A DNA stretch of 7,633 nt. Origin: Verrucomicrobiaceae bacterium. Its GTDB lineage: Bacteria > Verrucomicrobiota > Verrucomicrobiia > Verrucomicrobiales > Akkermansiaceae. A program made the translations under genes and the position numbers. Shown here in pieces: positions 1 through 6,182 of the stretch. The stretch's first letter is position 1. Every line of letters begins with the position of its first letter. The notes under the pieces were generated by a model that did not search any database, had not been told where the DNA came from, and saw only the letters and a list, made by a program, of their open reading frames with translations. The stretch spans positions 1 through 7,633 of the forward strand of contig JAIXVN010000452.1 in assembly GCA_027483005.1 (NCBI GenBank), in the 5' to 3' direction.

Positions 1-306
1 AAAGCCTTTGTCCTCTCTGTCGATGCCGGTCACGAGGCCGAGTATGAGCGACGCCACCAGCCAATCTGGCAGGAACTGGCCGACACACTCACCGCGCACG
101 GTGCCCACAATTACTCGATTTTCCTGCATCCGGAGACGCGACAGCTCTTCGGATACGTGGAAATCGAGGATGAGGCCCGCTGGGAATCCATCGCCCGCAC
201 CGAGGTCTGCCAGCGCTGGTGGCGGCACATGGCGGACATCATGCCCTCGAATCCCGATGGCTCCCCGGTTGGCCAGCCGCTGCGTGAAGTCTTCCACCTC
301 GATTGA
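1..306 (+). CDS. rhaM: L-rhamnose mutarotase (5' partial)
   Basis: The enzyme interconverts the alpha and beta anomers of L-rhamnose, feeding rhamnose catabolism in the cytoplasm. The reading frame is open from base 1 and ends in TGA after 101 residues. It aligns from memory almost end to end with the 104-residue E. coli RhaM, so only about three N-terminal codons are missing. Visible family signatures are the KAFVLSV start, YERRH (Tyr15 and His19, equivalent to the E. coli active-site Tyr18 and His22), the HGAHNYSIFL segment, VCQRWWRHM with the paired Trp, and the MPSNPDGSPV tail followed by EVFHLD. No truncation or frameshift is seen within the visible part. The upstream context, where other rhamnose genes might lie, is outside the window. 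The next gene, 62 bases downstream, is unrelated in function, so RhaM probably ends its own transcription unit. Confidence 0.95.
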   Translation, partial: KAFVLSVDAGHEAEYERRHQPIWQELADTLTAHGAHNYSIFLHPETRQLFGYVEIEDEARWESIARTEVCQRWWRHMADIMPSNPDGSPVGQPLREVFHLD

Positions 307-333
307 AGGAAGCCCGCGAATGATTCCCATCGG

Positions 334-362
334 TTGACTTTTTCGTCACCTGCCCTCATACC
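334..362 (+). promoter_or_regulatory. Candidate sigma-70-type promoter for ribH-nusB
   Basis: A TTGACT box (334-339; 5 of 6 matches to TTGACA) is followed after 17 bases by CATACC (357-362; only 3 of 6 matches to TATAAT). A start about 7 bases downstream would fall at or next to the ribH ATG at 369, giving a leaderless or nearly leaderless mRNA. No Shine-Dalgarno-like purine run lies directly before that ATG, which fits. The -10 box is poor, so this is only a candidate. Confidence 0.3.
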
Positions 363-368
363 GCGCCA

Positions 369-884
369 ATGTCCTCGGCCTTGCCTCCCAGACCCCGCAT
401 CATAGGACCCGAGGTTCACATCTGCATCGTTGCCTCGAAGTACAACGAGCAATTCATGGATGGCCTGGTCGAGAACGCCCTTGAGGAACTCGGCGACCTG
501 GTCCCACAAGGTCGAATCGACATCGTCCGGGTTCCAGGTGCCTTTGAGATTCCAGTCACGGTGGCAAACGTCCTCGACCGTGACCCCCCGGCCTGCGTGA
601 TCGCTCTCGGACTGATCATCCGTGGTTCCACCGATCATGCCGATCTGGTCGCGAAATCCGTCACCGATTCCCTTCAAGCCCTCGCGGTCGAACACAAGCG
701 CCCGATCATCCACGAGGTGCTGCTCGTCGCCGACGAAAAGCAGGCCTACGCCCGCTGCATCGGCCCCAAGCTCAACCGCGGCCGGGAAGCCGCCCGTGCC
801 GCTGCCAGCATGATCGACATTTTCCAGGAGCTGGACCGTTCGATGCCAAAGACCTCCACCTCCCGCGCCCGCCGAGATGCCTAG
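369..884 (+). CDS. ribH: 6,7-dimethyl-8-ribityllumazine synthase
   Basis: This enzyme makes the penultimate step of riboflavin synthesis. It condenses 5-amino-6-ribitylamino-uracil with 3,4-dihydroxy-2-butanone 4-phosphate, usually in an icosahedral or pentameric assembly. The 171-residue length is slightly above the usual 140-160 because of short N- and C-terminal extensions (the tail is Ser/Arg-rich). Family motifs run in order: SKYNEQF (Tyr25 where B. subtilis has Phe22), VPGAFEIP (55-62), GLIIRGSTDH (81-90; His90 is the catalytic His88 equivalent), the QAYAR segment (Arg129, equivalent to phosphate-binding Arg127), and NRGREAARAA (136-145). The segment before QAYAR reads IIHEVLLV where B. 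subtilis has IFGIVTT, so His115 replaces Phe113. The ATG at 369 is the only sensible start; no ribosome binding site is obvious. The last 8 bases overlap nusB, indicating cotranscription and probably translational coupling. Confidence 0.96.
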   Translation: MSSALPPRPRIIGPEVHICIVASKYNEQFMDGLVENALEELGDLVPQGRIDIVRVPGAFEIPVTVANVLDRDPPACVIALGLIIRGSTDHADLVAKSVTDSLQALAVEHKRPIIHEVLLVADEKQAYARCIGPKLNRGREAARAAASMIDIFQELDRSMPKTSTSRARRDA

Positions 885-1773
885 CCGCCGACAGATCCGC
901 GAGGCTGTGATCCAGTTCCTCTACTGTTCCGACCTCGAGGGCGGTGCAGACCCGGCCGCCATGCGGGAGCCGTTCTGGGAGTTTGTGACGGAGTCGGACC
1001 GGCGCAGCCTCCAGATTGCGACGTTCCGGACCGTCCACCATCTGGCAGTCGGACGCGATGTCCGTCTGGCCGAGTTCATGGAGCGGAAGACCGTCGCCTC
1101 TGCCTACCTCTCCGCCCATCTTGAAGCAGAGTCGCTGAAGACCGAGCTCAGCCGCATTGCCGAACTCGAATCGAAATGGAGCAGCGCCTTTGATCGGGTT
1201 GAGCGGCTCCCCCGCAACGACGACGATGATACGGTCGCAGCGGCCATGGAAGCGGCTCTCAAGGACTTGTTCCGGATCGACCGCGATCTCGCCCTCAGCC
1301 GCCAGCGTTTCCTCCATGGCATCGAGGATTTCCCTTCGCTCCGAGGACAACTCGAAGCCAGTGCGGCCTCGGTCCGCCGGCTGCAGCGCATTTCCGACCG
1401 GATGCGGATGGTCGAGGAGCCCGAAAGATTTCCCGAACAGGCGGACCTGACCAAGCTCCGTGAATCGCGGGCCGGGCTGCTGGAACTCCGTCACGACTCC
1501 GATGCGATCGTCAATGGCGTGCTCCAGCACAAGGCCCTGATTGATGAGCAGCTTGCCCAGGTCGTGGAGAATTTCTCACCCGAGCGCATTGATCCCGTCG
1601 ATCGGGCCATCCTGCGTCTGGCCACCTATGAAATCTTCCATGTCGGGACGCCTTCGAAAGTGGTGATCAATGAAGCCATCGAACTTGCCAAACGCTTCGG
1701 CACCACCGATTCGGGTCGATTTGTGAATGGCGTCCTCGACCGGCTCGCGAAGGAGGCCAGCAAGGTCTCCTGA
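877..1773 (+). CDS. nusB: Transcription antitermination protein NusB with a large internal helical insertion
   Basis: NusB binds boxA RNA together with NusE (ribosomal S10) and supports antitermination on rRNA operons. The N-terminus carries the arginine-rich RNA-binding helix (SRRQIREA, 3-10, then QFLYCSDL). The C-terminus is highly typical: ENFSPERIDPVDRAILRLA (231-249), VVINEAIELAKRFG (262-275) and SGRFVNGVLDRLA (279-291). The protein is 298 residues against about 130-160 usually. The extra length is a single block of about 155 residues, roughly positions 50-205, inserted between the first helices and the segment that resembles helix 3 of E. coli NusB. The block is charged, without Cys or Trp clusters, apart from an acidic DDDD (115-118). 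It looks largely alpha-helical with coiled-coil character. No known domain was recognised in it. The frame is continuous through the insertion, with codon use like its neighbours, so it is not an insertion sequence or frameshift. Its ATG lies inside the ribH end (8-base overlap). Confidence 0.93.
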   Translation: MPSRRQIREAVIQFLYCSDLEGGADPAAMREPFWEFVTESDRRSLQIATFRTVHHLAVGRDVRLAEFMERKTVASAYLSAHLEAESLKTELSRIAELESKWSSAFDRVERLPRNDDDDTVAAAMEAALKDLFRIDRDLALSRQRFLHGIEDFPSLRGQLEASAASVRRLQRISDRMRMVEEPERFPEQADLTKLRESRAGLLELRHDSDAIVNGVLQHKALIDEQLAQVVENFSPERIDPVDRAILRLATYEIFHVGTPSKVVINEAIELAKRFGTTDSGRFVNGVLDRLAKEASKVS

Positions 1774-1795
1774 ACCGGGACCGTCCTGCTCGGCT

Positions 1796-1808
1796 GGCGG
1801 CCTCCGCC
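1796..1808 (+). terminator. Weak hairpin after nusB
   Basis: GGCGG (1796-1800) and CCGCC (1804-1808) can form a 5-bp GC stem with a 3-base loop, 22 bases after the nusB stop. It is followed by CTTGATTGG rather than a T run, so any termination here would be weak or Rho-dependent. Confidence 0.2.
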
Positions 1809-1855
1809 CTTGATTGGAGCGTTTCCGACGGATCCGCTCCCTGCCACACTCCCAG

Positions 1856-2818
1856 ATGTCCGGATTCCTCCCCCTCCTTCTCGCCGTCATCTTGACCGGC
1901 CATGCGTGTGGTTACGGCAATGCCGGACATCAGGCCATCGGCACCATCGCCGAGCGCTGCCTCGAAGGCACGCGGGCTTTGAAAGAGGTGCGCCTGCTGC
2001 TGAAGGAGGGCGAAGGCCTTGATCGCGCCGCCACCTGGGCGGACCGGGCGAAGCTGCCGGACAAGTATCTCTCCGCCGAGATGAAGGACTTCGTGGCCAA
2101 CAACCCGGAGCATCACAGCTATCACTACTGCGACATCCCCTTTCAGCAGACCGTTTATCGGAAGGACGGGATCGGGGCAAACAAGCACGACATTGTCCAC
2201 ACCCTGGAACAATGCATCCTCGTCCTTCAGGCACCGGAGGACAAGGCTGACAACCCACTCAGGATCCGCAAGCGGGTGGCGCTGATGTTGATCGCCCATT
2301 TCATCGGTGATCTTCATCAACCGCTCCATGTCGGCTGCAGTTATGTGGATGACAAGGACCAGTTTGTGGATCCAAACACGGGAGCCAAGGGACAGGCGGA
2401 CGCGGGAGCAAACTACTTCCACGTCAGGACGCCGAAGGGCAGCGCCCTGCATGCCTACTGGGACACCCAGACGGTCAAGAGCGCGCGCGACCACCTCGGA
2501 GCGGAGGATTTCCCCACCGCCCTCATCAAGGCGTGGCCGATGAAACCCGGGTGGGATGGGAAAGGCGCGGTGGTGACGTGGCCGATCCAGTGGGCCAGCG
2601 AAACGCTCGGCCGCTCCAGGATCTGCTTCGAAGGACTGAAGCCGCATGACCGCGTCCTCGTGCCCAAGGACGAGAAGCATGACAGTCATTTCGAATGGAC
2701 CGTCACGCTTCCGCCCGAGTATCCGGTGAAGTCACGCGACACCGTGGAGGAGGAGCTTTCCAAGGCCGGATACCGCCTGGCGGCCGTCCTGAAGGCGGTC
2801 TGGCCGGAGGCGAAATGA
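1856..2818 (+). CDS. Secreted S1/P1-type zinc nuclease
   Basis: Members of the S1-P1 nuclease family are secreted three-zinc phosphodiesterases that cut single-stranded DNA and RNA and often act as 3'-nucleotidases. The ATG at 1856 is chosen over an in-frame TTG at 1814 because it starts directly with a signal peptide (MSGFLPLLLAVILTG) whose likely cleavage after Ala-Cys-Gly exposes YGNAGH. The mature N-terminus matters because in this family its backbone binds zinc. Zinc ligands are all placed as in P1: Tyr20 (family Trp1), His25, Asp63 in TWADRA, His90 in YHYCDIP, His148/Asp152/His158 in AHFIGDLHQPLHV, and His199/Asp203 in LHAYWDT. Length (320 residues) is normal. The single departure is Tyr for the near-invariant N-terminal Trp. 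The gene is 82 bases downstream of nusB and need not belong to that operon. It converges on the lipoprotein gene. A role in nucleic-acid scavenging is inference. Confidence 0.9.
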   Translation: MSGFLPLLLAVILTGHACGYGNAGHQAIGTIAERCLEGTRALKEVRLLLKEGEGLDRAATWADRAKLPDKYLSAEMKDFVANNPEHHSYHYCDIPFQQTVYRKDGIGANKHDIVHTLEQCILVLQAPEDKADNPLRIRKRVALMLIAHFIGDLHQPLHVGCSYVDDKDQFVDPNTGAKGQADAGANYFHVRTPKGSALHAYWDTQTVKSARDHLGAEDFPTALIKAWPMKPGWDGKGAVVTWPIQWASETLGRSRICFEGLKPHDRVLVPKDEKHDSHFEWTVTLPPEYPVKSRDTVEEELSKAGYRLAAVLKAVWPEAK

Positions 2819-2829
2819 CCTGAAACAGC

Positions 2830-2848
2830 GGGACTCGGTCCGACTCCC
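2830..2848. terminator. Candidate bidirectional terminator hairpin between convergent genes
   Basis: An imperfect inverted repeat (GGGACTCG and CGACTCCC arms around a GTC loop, one C-C mismatch) lies in the 31-base gap between the nuclease stop and the convergent lipoprotein stop. No strong T tract follows on either strand. The position is right for a shared terminator; the structure is only moderately convincing. Confidence 0.35.
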
Positions 2849-2849
2849 T

Positions 2850-3272
2850 TCAGCGAGGTCCCTTGAACGGCTGGTAGCCATTTCCCTGGCGGCGGTAGTA
2901 GGAACTACCAGAACGGTAGTAGGTTCCATTGCCATCCTGGTAGGCCTTGTAACCGGGAGGAAGACGCGGGATCAACTGGTTGTTCTGGTAACCCTGGCTG
3001 ACTCCGAACGGAGAGGCCACCACCGTGTAGCCCCCACCCTGCCGTGGCCGATAGTAGGAGCCGCCGTGCTGATAGTAGTCCAGATCGCCGTGGCGCTCGG
3101 TTCGGTAGCCCGGCGGAAGGTTGAGGACCTGATGGCCCGGACTGTAGGGTCCGCCGCGATAGCCGGAGCCCCGGACATCGGTGTAGTAGGGCTCGACACA
3201 GCTGCCCAGCAGGCAGCAGGAAGCCAGGGCGAGGCCAGCCAGCCGTAGCAGATTGAATTGGGATGATTTCAT
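2850..3272 (-). CDS. Small lipoprotein with two Gly/Tyr-rich repeats (DUF6515-like)
   Basis: The function is unknown. The chosen ATG at 3272 gives 140 residues beginning with a clear lipoprotein signal: MKSSQ, a hydrophobic core, and the lipobox LLGSC with lipidated Cys25. The next residue is Val, not Asp, which suggests outer-membrane rather than inner-membrane retention. The mature part is rich in Gly, Tyr, Pro and Arg. It contains two copies of one motif: LPPGY, a charged stretch, YY, a short GG/SG link, SYYR, then GY (about 52-85 and 104-136). The pattern LPPGY...YY...YYR...GY resembles the DUF6515 family by eye; that assignment is tentative. A frame open 59 codons further upstream exists, but it starts outside the signal peptide and looks non-coding. 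No good ribosome binding site is visible. The gene is 193 bases downstream of the SGNH hydrolase on the same strand, so it may be read through or have its own promoter. Confidence 0.75.
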   Translation of the reverse strand: MKSSQFNLLRLAGLALASCCLLGSCVEPYYTDVRGSGYRGGPYSPGHQVLNLPPGYRTERHGDLDYYQHGGSYYRPRQGGGYTVVASPFGVSQGYQNNQLIPRLPPGYKAYQDGNGTYYRSGSSYYRRQGNGYQPFKGPR

Positions 3273-3390
3273 GATCGGTGCGAATCGGAGGTCCCGACGG
3301 AACCTCGTCACCCCGCTCCTCTCGCAGACCCCAGGCCACCACCGCCTGCCACCTTCAGAAGCGCTGCGAGGCGCATGGAACGGAGCTTGC

Positions 3391-3408
3391 AGGTTTCCCA
3401 TGAAACCT
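3391..3408. other. Perfect 7-bp stem-loop in the gap between the SGNH hydrolase and the lipoprotein
   Basis: AGGTTTC (3391-3397) and GAAACCT (3402-3408) form a perfect 7-bp stem with a 4-base loop, 57 bases beyond the stop of the SGNH hydrolase. There is no T run on either side, so it is not a standard intrinsic terminator. It could be an mRNA 3'-end stabiliser, a weak terminator or an operator. The rest of the 3273-3465 gap shows no gene and no convincing promoter. Confidence 0.4.
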
Positions 3409-3465
3409 CGCGGCCCGGACCGATGATGATTCCTTGCACGGCGGACCATGCGGGTCGCACGAACT

Positions 3466-4170
3466 TCAGTCCTTCGGCACGAAAGGCCTCACCACCTCCG
3501 CGAGCAGCTTGTAACCCGCCTCATTGAAATGGAGCTGGTCCTCGACGAACAGCTCGGGGCGAACCTTGCCCTCTGCATCGAGAGTGATCTTCGTCGCATC
3601 GACGAAGAGGAGGTTCTTGTGCTCCTTCGCATAGGCGGCGATGGCGGCGTTGAGCTTGTCCCCGGCGGGCTTCTCCGCCCAGCGCGAGGGAGCGGGATTG
3701 AGCCCGATGTAGGCGATTGGGACGTCTGGCAGCTTCTTCCGGATCGTGGCGACGAAGGACTTGAAGTCCCCGAACACCTCCTCGGCCGATCGTCCGGCAT
3801 GGAGGTCATTTCCTCCAGCGCGGAGAAAGATCATCCTCGGCTCGTAGGGGAAGATCATCCGCTCCGCGAAATGGGTGGAGTCCGCGATCTCGTTGCCACC
3901 GAACGCGCGATTCAGGACCGTCGTTCCTGGAAAATCCGCCGCGAGTGTTCTCCAACGGACGATCCCCGAGGACCCGATGAAGAGCACTGCATGCTTGGGC
4001 GGAGGATTGGCGGCATCGAGTTTCTCAAAGGCCGCGACATCCTTCTCCCACCTGGCGAAATCATGAGGCTTGGGAATGGACGCTTTCTGCGGCGGGGCGG
4101 CAGGCTCGGCGGAGGCCATCAAGGTTGAAAGGGCCACCAAGGCCGCGGCCGCAAACGCTTTTGGATGCAT
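3466..4170 (-). CDS. Secreted SGNH/GDSL-family hydrolase, possible acetyl-xylan esterase
   Basis: SGNH hydrolases remove acyl groups from sugars or lipids using a Ser-His-Asp triad. The ATG at 4170 gives 234 residues starting with a signal peptide (MHPKAFAAAALVALS, cleavage likely after MASA), so the enzyme is exported. Four family blocks are visible: block I FIGSSGIVRW (64-73; nucleophile Ser68, with GSS in place of GDS), block II FGGNEIAD (90-97; oxyanion Gly), block III GGND (119-122; Asn121), and block V DQLH (211-214; Asp211 and His214). The LNPAPSRW segment (157-164) and FNEAGY are also typical of this subgroup. An in-frame TTG at 4206 would add 12 residues ahead of the signal peptide and is less likely. 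A GGAG lies very close to the ATG. The gene starts 45 bases after the GH10 gene ends, on the same strand, so an operon is likely. From that neighbour I infer deacetylation of xylan or a related polysaccharide; substrate is not provable from sequence. Confidence 0.88.
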   Translation of the reverse strand: MHPKAFAAAALVALSTLMASAEPAAPPQKASIPKPHDFARWEKDVAAFEKLDAANPPPKHAVLFIGSSGIVRWRTLAADFPGTTVLNRAFGGNEIADSTHFAERMIFPYEPRMIFLRAGGNDLHAGRSAEEVFGDFKSFVATIRKKLPDVPIAYIGLNPAPSRWAEKPAGDKLNAAIAAYAKEHKNLLFVDATKITLDAEGKVRPELFVEDQLHFNEAGYKLLAEVVRPFVPKD

Positions 4171-4215
4171 GCTCCATCCATCGCACAGCGCCCCGGAGCG
4201 AAGCAAGCGGCATGA

Positions 4216-5964
4216 TCAGGGAGCCTGGACCGATGTGATCTCCGTTGCGGGCTGGAATGCGGGCGACTGCTTTCCGCCGACGGAGATCCGATAGGTTCCC
4301 TTGAAACCTCGCCATTGGATCCGCCCTGAAGCATCGGTCGTCCGTGTGACCCTGGTGTGCCAGCGCTTGCCCACCCAGTCCTCCCAGACCTGTCCGGTCG
4401 GTCTGATGGTCCAGTCCTTCTTCCAGAGCGCCGCCTCCGGAATCCAGTGCCTGTTCTCCCAGAATCCCCAGAGCAGGAAGCCATCATAGGCCGGATGACT
4501 GAAGCAGGCGATCAGGCTGTCGCGCAGGTAGTCGGCGGCAAGCGGGTCGTCGCTGTTGGTGACCACGTCATACTCGGTGATCACCTGCTTCGGCACCACC
4601 GTGGCAAAGCGGTCGGTGATGCGGAGGATGTCCTCCGGGGTGGGAAGATAACTGCTGTGGATATGGGCCTGGTTGCCGAGTCCATCCACTCGGATGCCCT
4701 GGTCCTTCATCGATTTCAAAAGGGCAAAGGTCTCATCCTGCTGCGTTCCGGGGCGGAACAACTGGTCCTCGTTGATGCACAATGGAAGCTTGGTCAACGT
4801 GCGGGCGAGTTGGAAGGCTTCCGCTCCGACGTGCTCCAGCGGCGGTCCCTTCTTCGCCAGCATTTCAGCTCCCTGCCAGGCGATGGGGTGGTTGATGACG
4901 TCCCACTCCACCACGCGGTCGCCCACGGTTGAAATCCGTTCACGGATGCTGTCGAAGAGCGTCACCTTGTATCTCTCCGGATCGGACAGGCGTTCGCGCG
5001 ACCATCCATCCACCGCCTCCTGCATCAGATAGTGCCCGCGAATGCGGATGCCCCTTTCCTTCAGCCAGGCGAAGCTCTTCTCCAACTCGGCGCGACCCTT
5101 GTCCTCGTGAGGAAAGGAGTCGGGCTTGAGATCATTTTCGAAGACCACCCGGCTGAAGGTCCGCTGGACGATGTCACGATAACGCTCTCCATCCGGCCCC
5201 TCCTTGGTGAGCCAGCCGCGGGTGACACAGGATCCGAAGCCAAACTCGTGGCGATCCAGTTCCACGCTGACGGAGGTGTTGGCCAAAGGCTTTCCATCAG
5301 TCCCGATGACCTGAACCGCGTAGTCGGCCTTGCGGATGGATTCGATCCGCGCGAACGCCGCCTTCCTCCACGCGGCATCCGGCTCACGTCCCTCGTAGGT
5401 GATCTTCTGTCGGGGCAGCTTCGCGAGATCGAAAGACGACCCATAGTTCAGAACCTGGAGATCCGCGATCTCGACGGTCTGCACCTGATCCCCGAAGAAC
5501 AGCGTGATCTCCGCCTGTCCTGCGGCCGCCGCCAACTTGGCGATGAAGGCCTGGTTGACCTGCTCCCACTCGGTTCCGAACTTCGCGGTCTCCGTCATGC
5601 CGATCATCGAATAGCTCGGCTTTCCGTGCTGGAGCTTCGCCACCGCATGGCCCTTGCCCGACCCGATCCGGCGGGCCATGTATCGGACAAGAATCCGATC
5701 GTCCATGCTGATCGCACCACTGAGGGATGCCGTCATCTGGGCGCTCCAGGGTTGCTCCGGAGTGGCGGAAACGACGTTGACGCGCATGGCGTTTGAAAAG
5801 GCCTGCCCGGTCACCATCACCTTGGTCGCCGGGCCGCCTTTTCCCGCTCCCCCGGAAAGCGTGAAACCAGGTGACAGGAGAGCCACCCCACCCGCCGGCA
5901 GGGCATCCTCCCCATGGACGGCAGAGATCAGGGTCGCGACAACGACGAGCAGAATGGAACGCAT
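4216..5964 (-). CDS. Secreted GH10 family protein (xylanase-like) with altered acid/base residue
   Basis: GH10 enzymes are retaining endo-beta-1,4-xylanases with a TIM barrel and two catalytic Glu. The ATG at 5964 gives 582 residues: signal peptide (MRSILLVVVATLISAVHG), an N-terminal beta-sandwich region about 25-175 resembling carbohydrate-binding modules of the CBM4/9 type, a linking beta segment (about 200-245, ADYAVQVIGTDGKPLANT), the GH10 barrel (about 250-535), and a short C-terminal beta domain (about 537-565, WRGFKGTYRISV). Barrel landmarks: FENDLK (275-280; substrate-binding Glu, Asn, Lys), GNQAHI (430-435), nucleophile Glu464 in VITEYDV, and aromatic WGFWENRHW (499-507). The acid/base motif, usually WDVVNE, reads WDVINH, so His359 occupies the Glu position; the 105-residue spacing to Glu464 is normal for GH10. 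Activity is therefore uncertain. A GAGG six bases before the ATG supports this start against an open extension to 6249. It likely forms an operon with the SGNH hydrolase. Confidence 0.9.
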   Translation of the reverse strand: MRSILLVVVATLISAVHGEDALPAGGVALLSPGFTLSGGAGKGGPATKVMVTGQAFSNAMRVNVVSATPEQPWSAQMTASLSGAISMDDRILVRYMARRIGSGKGHAVAKLQHGKPSYSMIGMTETAKFGTEWEQVNQAFIAKLAAAAGQAEITLFFGDQVQTVEIADLQVLNYGSSFDLAKLPRQKITYEGREPDAAWRKAAFARIESIRKADYAVQVIGTDGKPLANTSVSVELDRHEFGFGSCVTRGWLTKEGPDGERYRDIVQRTFSRVVFENDLKPDSFPHEDKGRAELEKSFAWLKERGIRIRGHYLMQEAVDGWSRERLSDPERYKVTLFDSIRERISTVGDRVVEWDVINHPIAWQGAEMLAKKGPPLEHVGAEAFQLARTLTKLPLCINEDQLFRPGTQQDETFALLKSMKDQGIRVDGLGNQAHIHSSYLPTPEDILRITDRFATVVPKQVITEYDVVTNSDDPLAADYLRDSLIACFSHPAYDGFLLWGFWENRHWIPEAALWKKDWTIRPTGQVWEDWVGKRWHTRVTRTTDASGRIQWRGFKGTYRISVGGKQSPAFQPATEITSVQAP

Positions 5965-5970
5965 GGGCCG

Positions 5971-5974
5971 CCTC
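5971..5974 (-). promoter_or_regulatory. Ribosome binding site of the GH10 gene
   Basis: On the minus strand GAGG lies six bases before the ATG at 5964. This is good Shine-Dalgarno spacing and supports the start that also begins the signal peptide. Confidence 0.55.
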
Positions 5975-6168
5975 AACTTGTCTGCCCCTCCAGGTCTTTC
6001 AGCCCGCTGGAAAATCCACCCAACCGGGTGATCGACACCGGGGCTGGCATCGCCTGAACTGGAGCATGAGAGAACGAACCCCTCAACTCGTGAGCAACGA
6101 GGAATCCATTCTTGGCCTTGGAACATCGTCCAGCAATGGATGAATAAAATTTCGATTCTTGTTGCCCG

Positions 6169-6180
6169 GAGCCCCGGCTC
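6169..6180. repeat. GC palindrome near the predicted GH10 transcription start
   Basis: GAGCC (6169-6173) and GGCTC (6176-6180) form a 12-base near-perfect palindrome with a two-base centre, just downstream (minus sense) of the candidate -10 box. The predicted +1 would fall inside it. It could be an operator or a short 5'-end mRNA hairpin; no regulator is identifiable. Confidence 0.35.
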
Positions 6181-6182
6181 AT

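Noticed and set aside
1024..1491. A mobile element or frameshifted fusion within nusB.
   Set aside because: The frame is continuous, with no inverted repeats, target duplications or transposase motifs, and base composition matches the flanking NusB parts.
1667..2689. Long minus-strand open frame (340 codons) opposite the nuclease and the nusB end.
   Set aside because: It is fully antisense to the well-supported S1/P1 nuclease and nusB genes and shows no family signature; long antisense frames are common in GC-rich coding DNA.
3273..3449. Open in-frame extension of the lipoprotein gene upstream to 3449.
   Set aside because: It is rich in Arg, His and Gly as expected from non-coding GC-rich DNA and would place the lipobox about 84 residues in, which is incompatible with lipoprotein export.
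3391..4315. Similarity between AGGTTTCCCATGAAACCTCG at 3391 and a nearly identical string at 4293 (AGGTTCCCTTGAAACCTCG), which might mean a duplicated GH10 C-terminal fragment.
   Set aside because: The similarity covers only about 20 bases and does not continue on either side; the second copy encodes part of the RGFKGTYR motif. Chance is the simpler explanation.
5032..5796. Plus-strand open frame (254 codons) opposite the GH10 gene, and a similar one at 3448-4128 opposite the SGNH hydrolase.
   Set aside because: Both are antisense shadows of genes with clear signal peptides and catalytic motifs; neither shows a recognisable domain.
3466..5964. A full polysaccharide utilisation locus of the Bacteroidota type.
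   Set aside because: No SusC, SusD or TonB-dependent receptor, sensor or transporter gene is present in the window.
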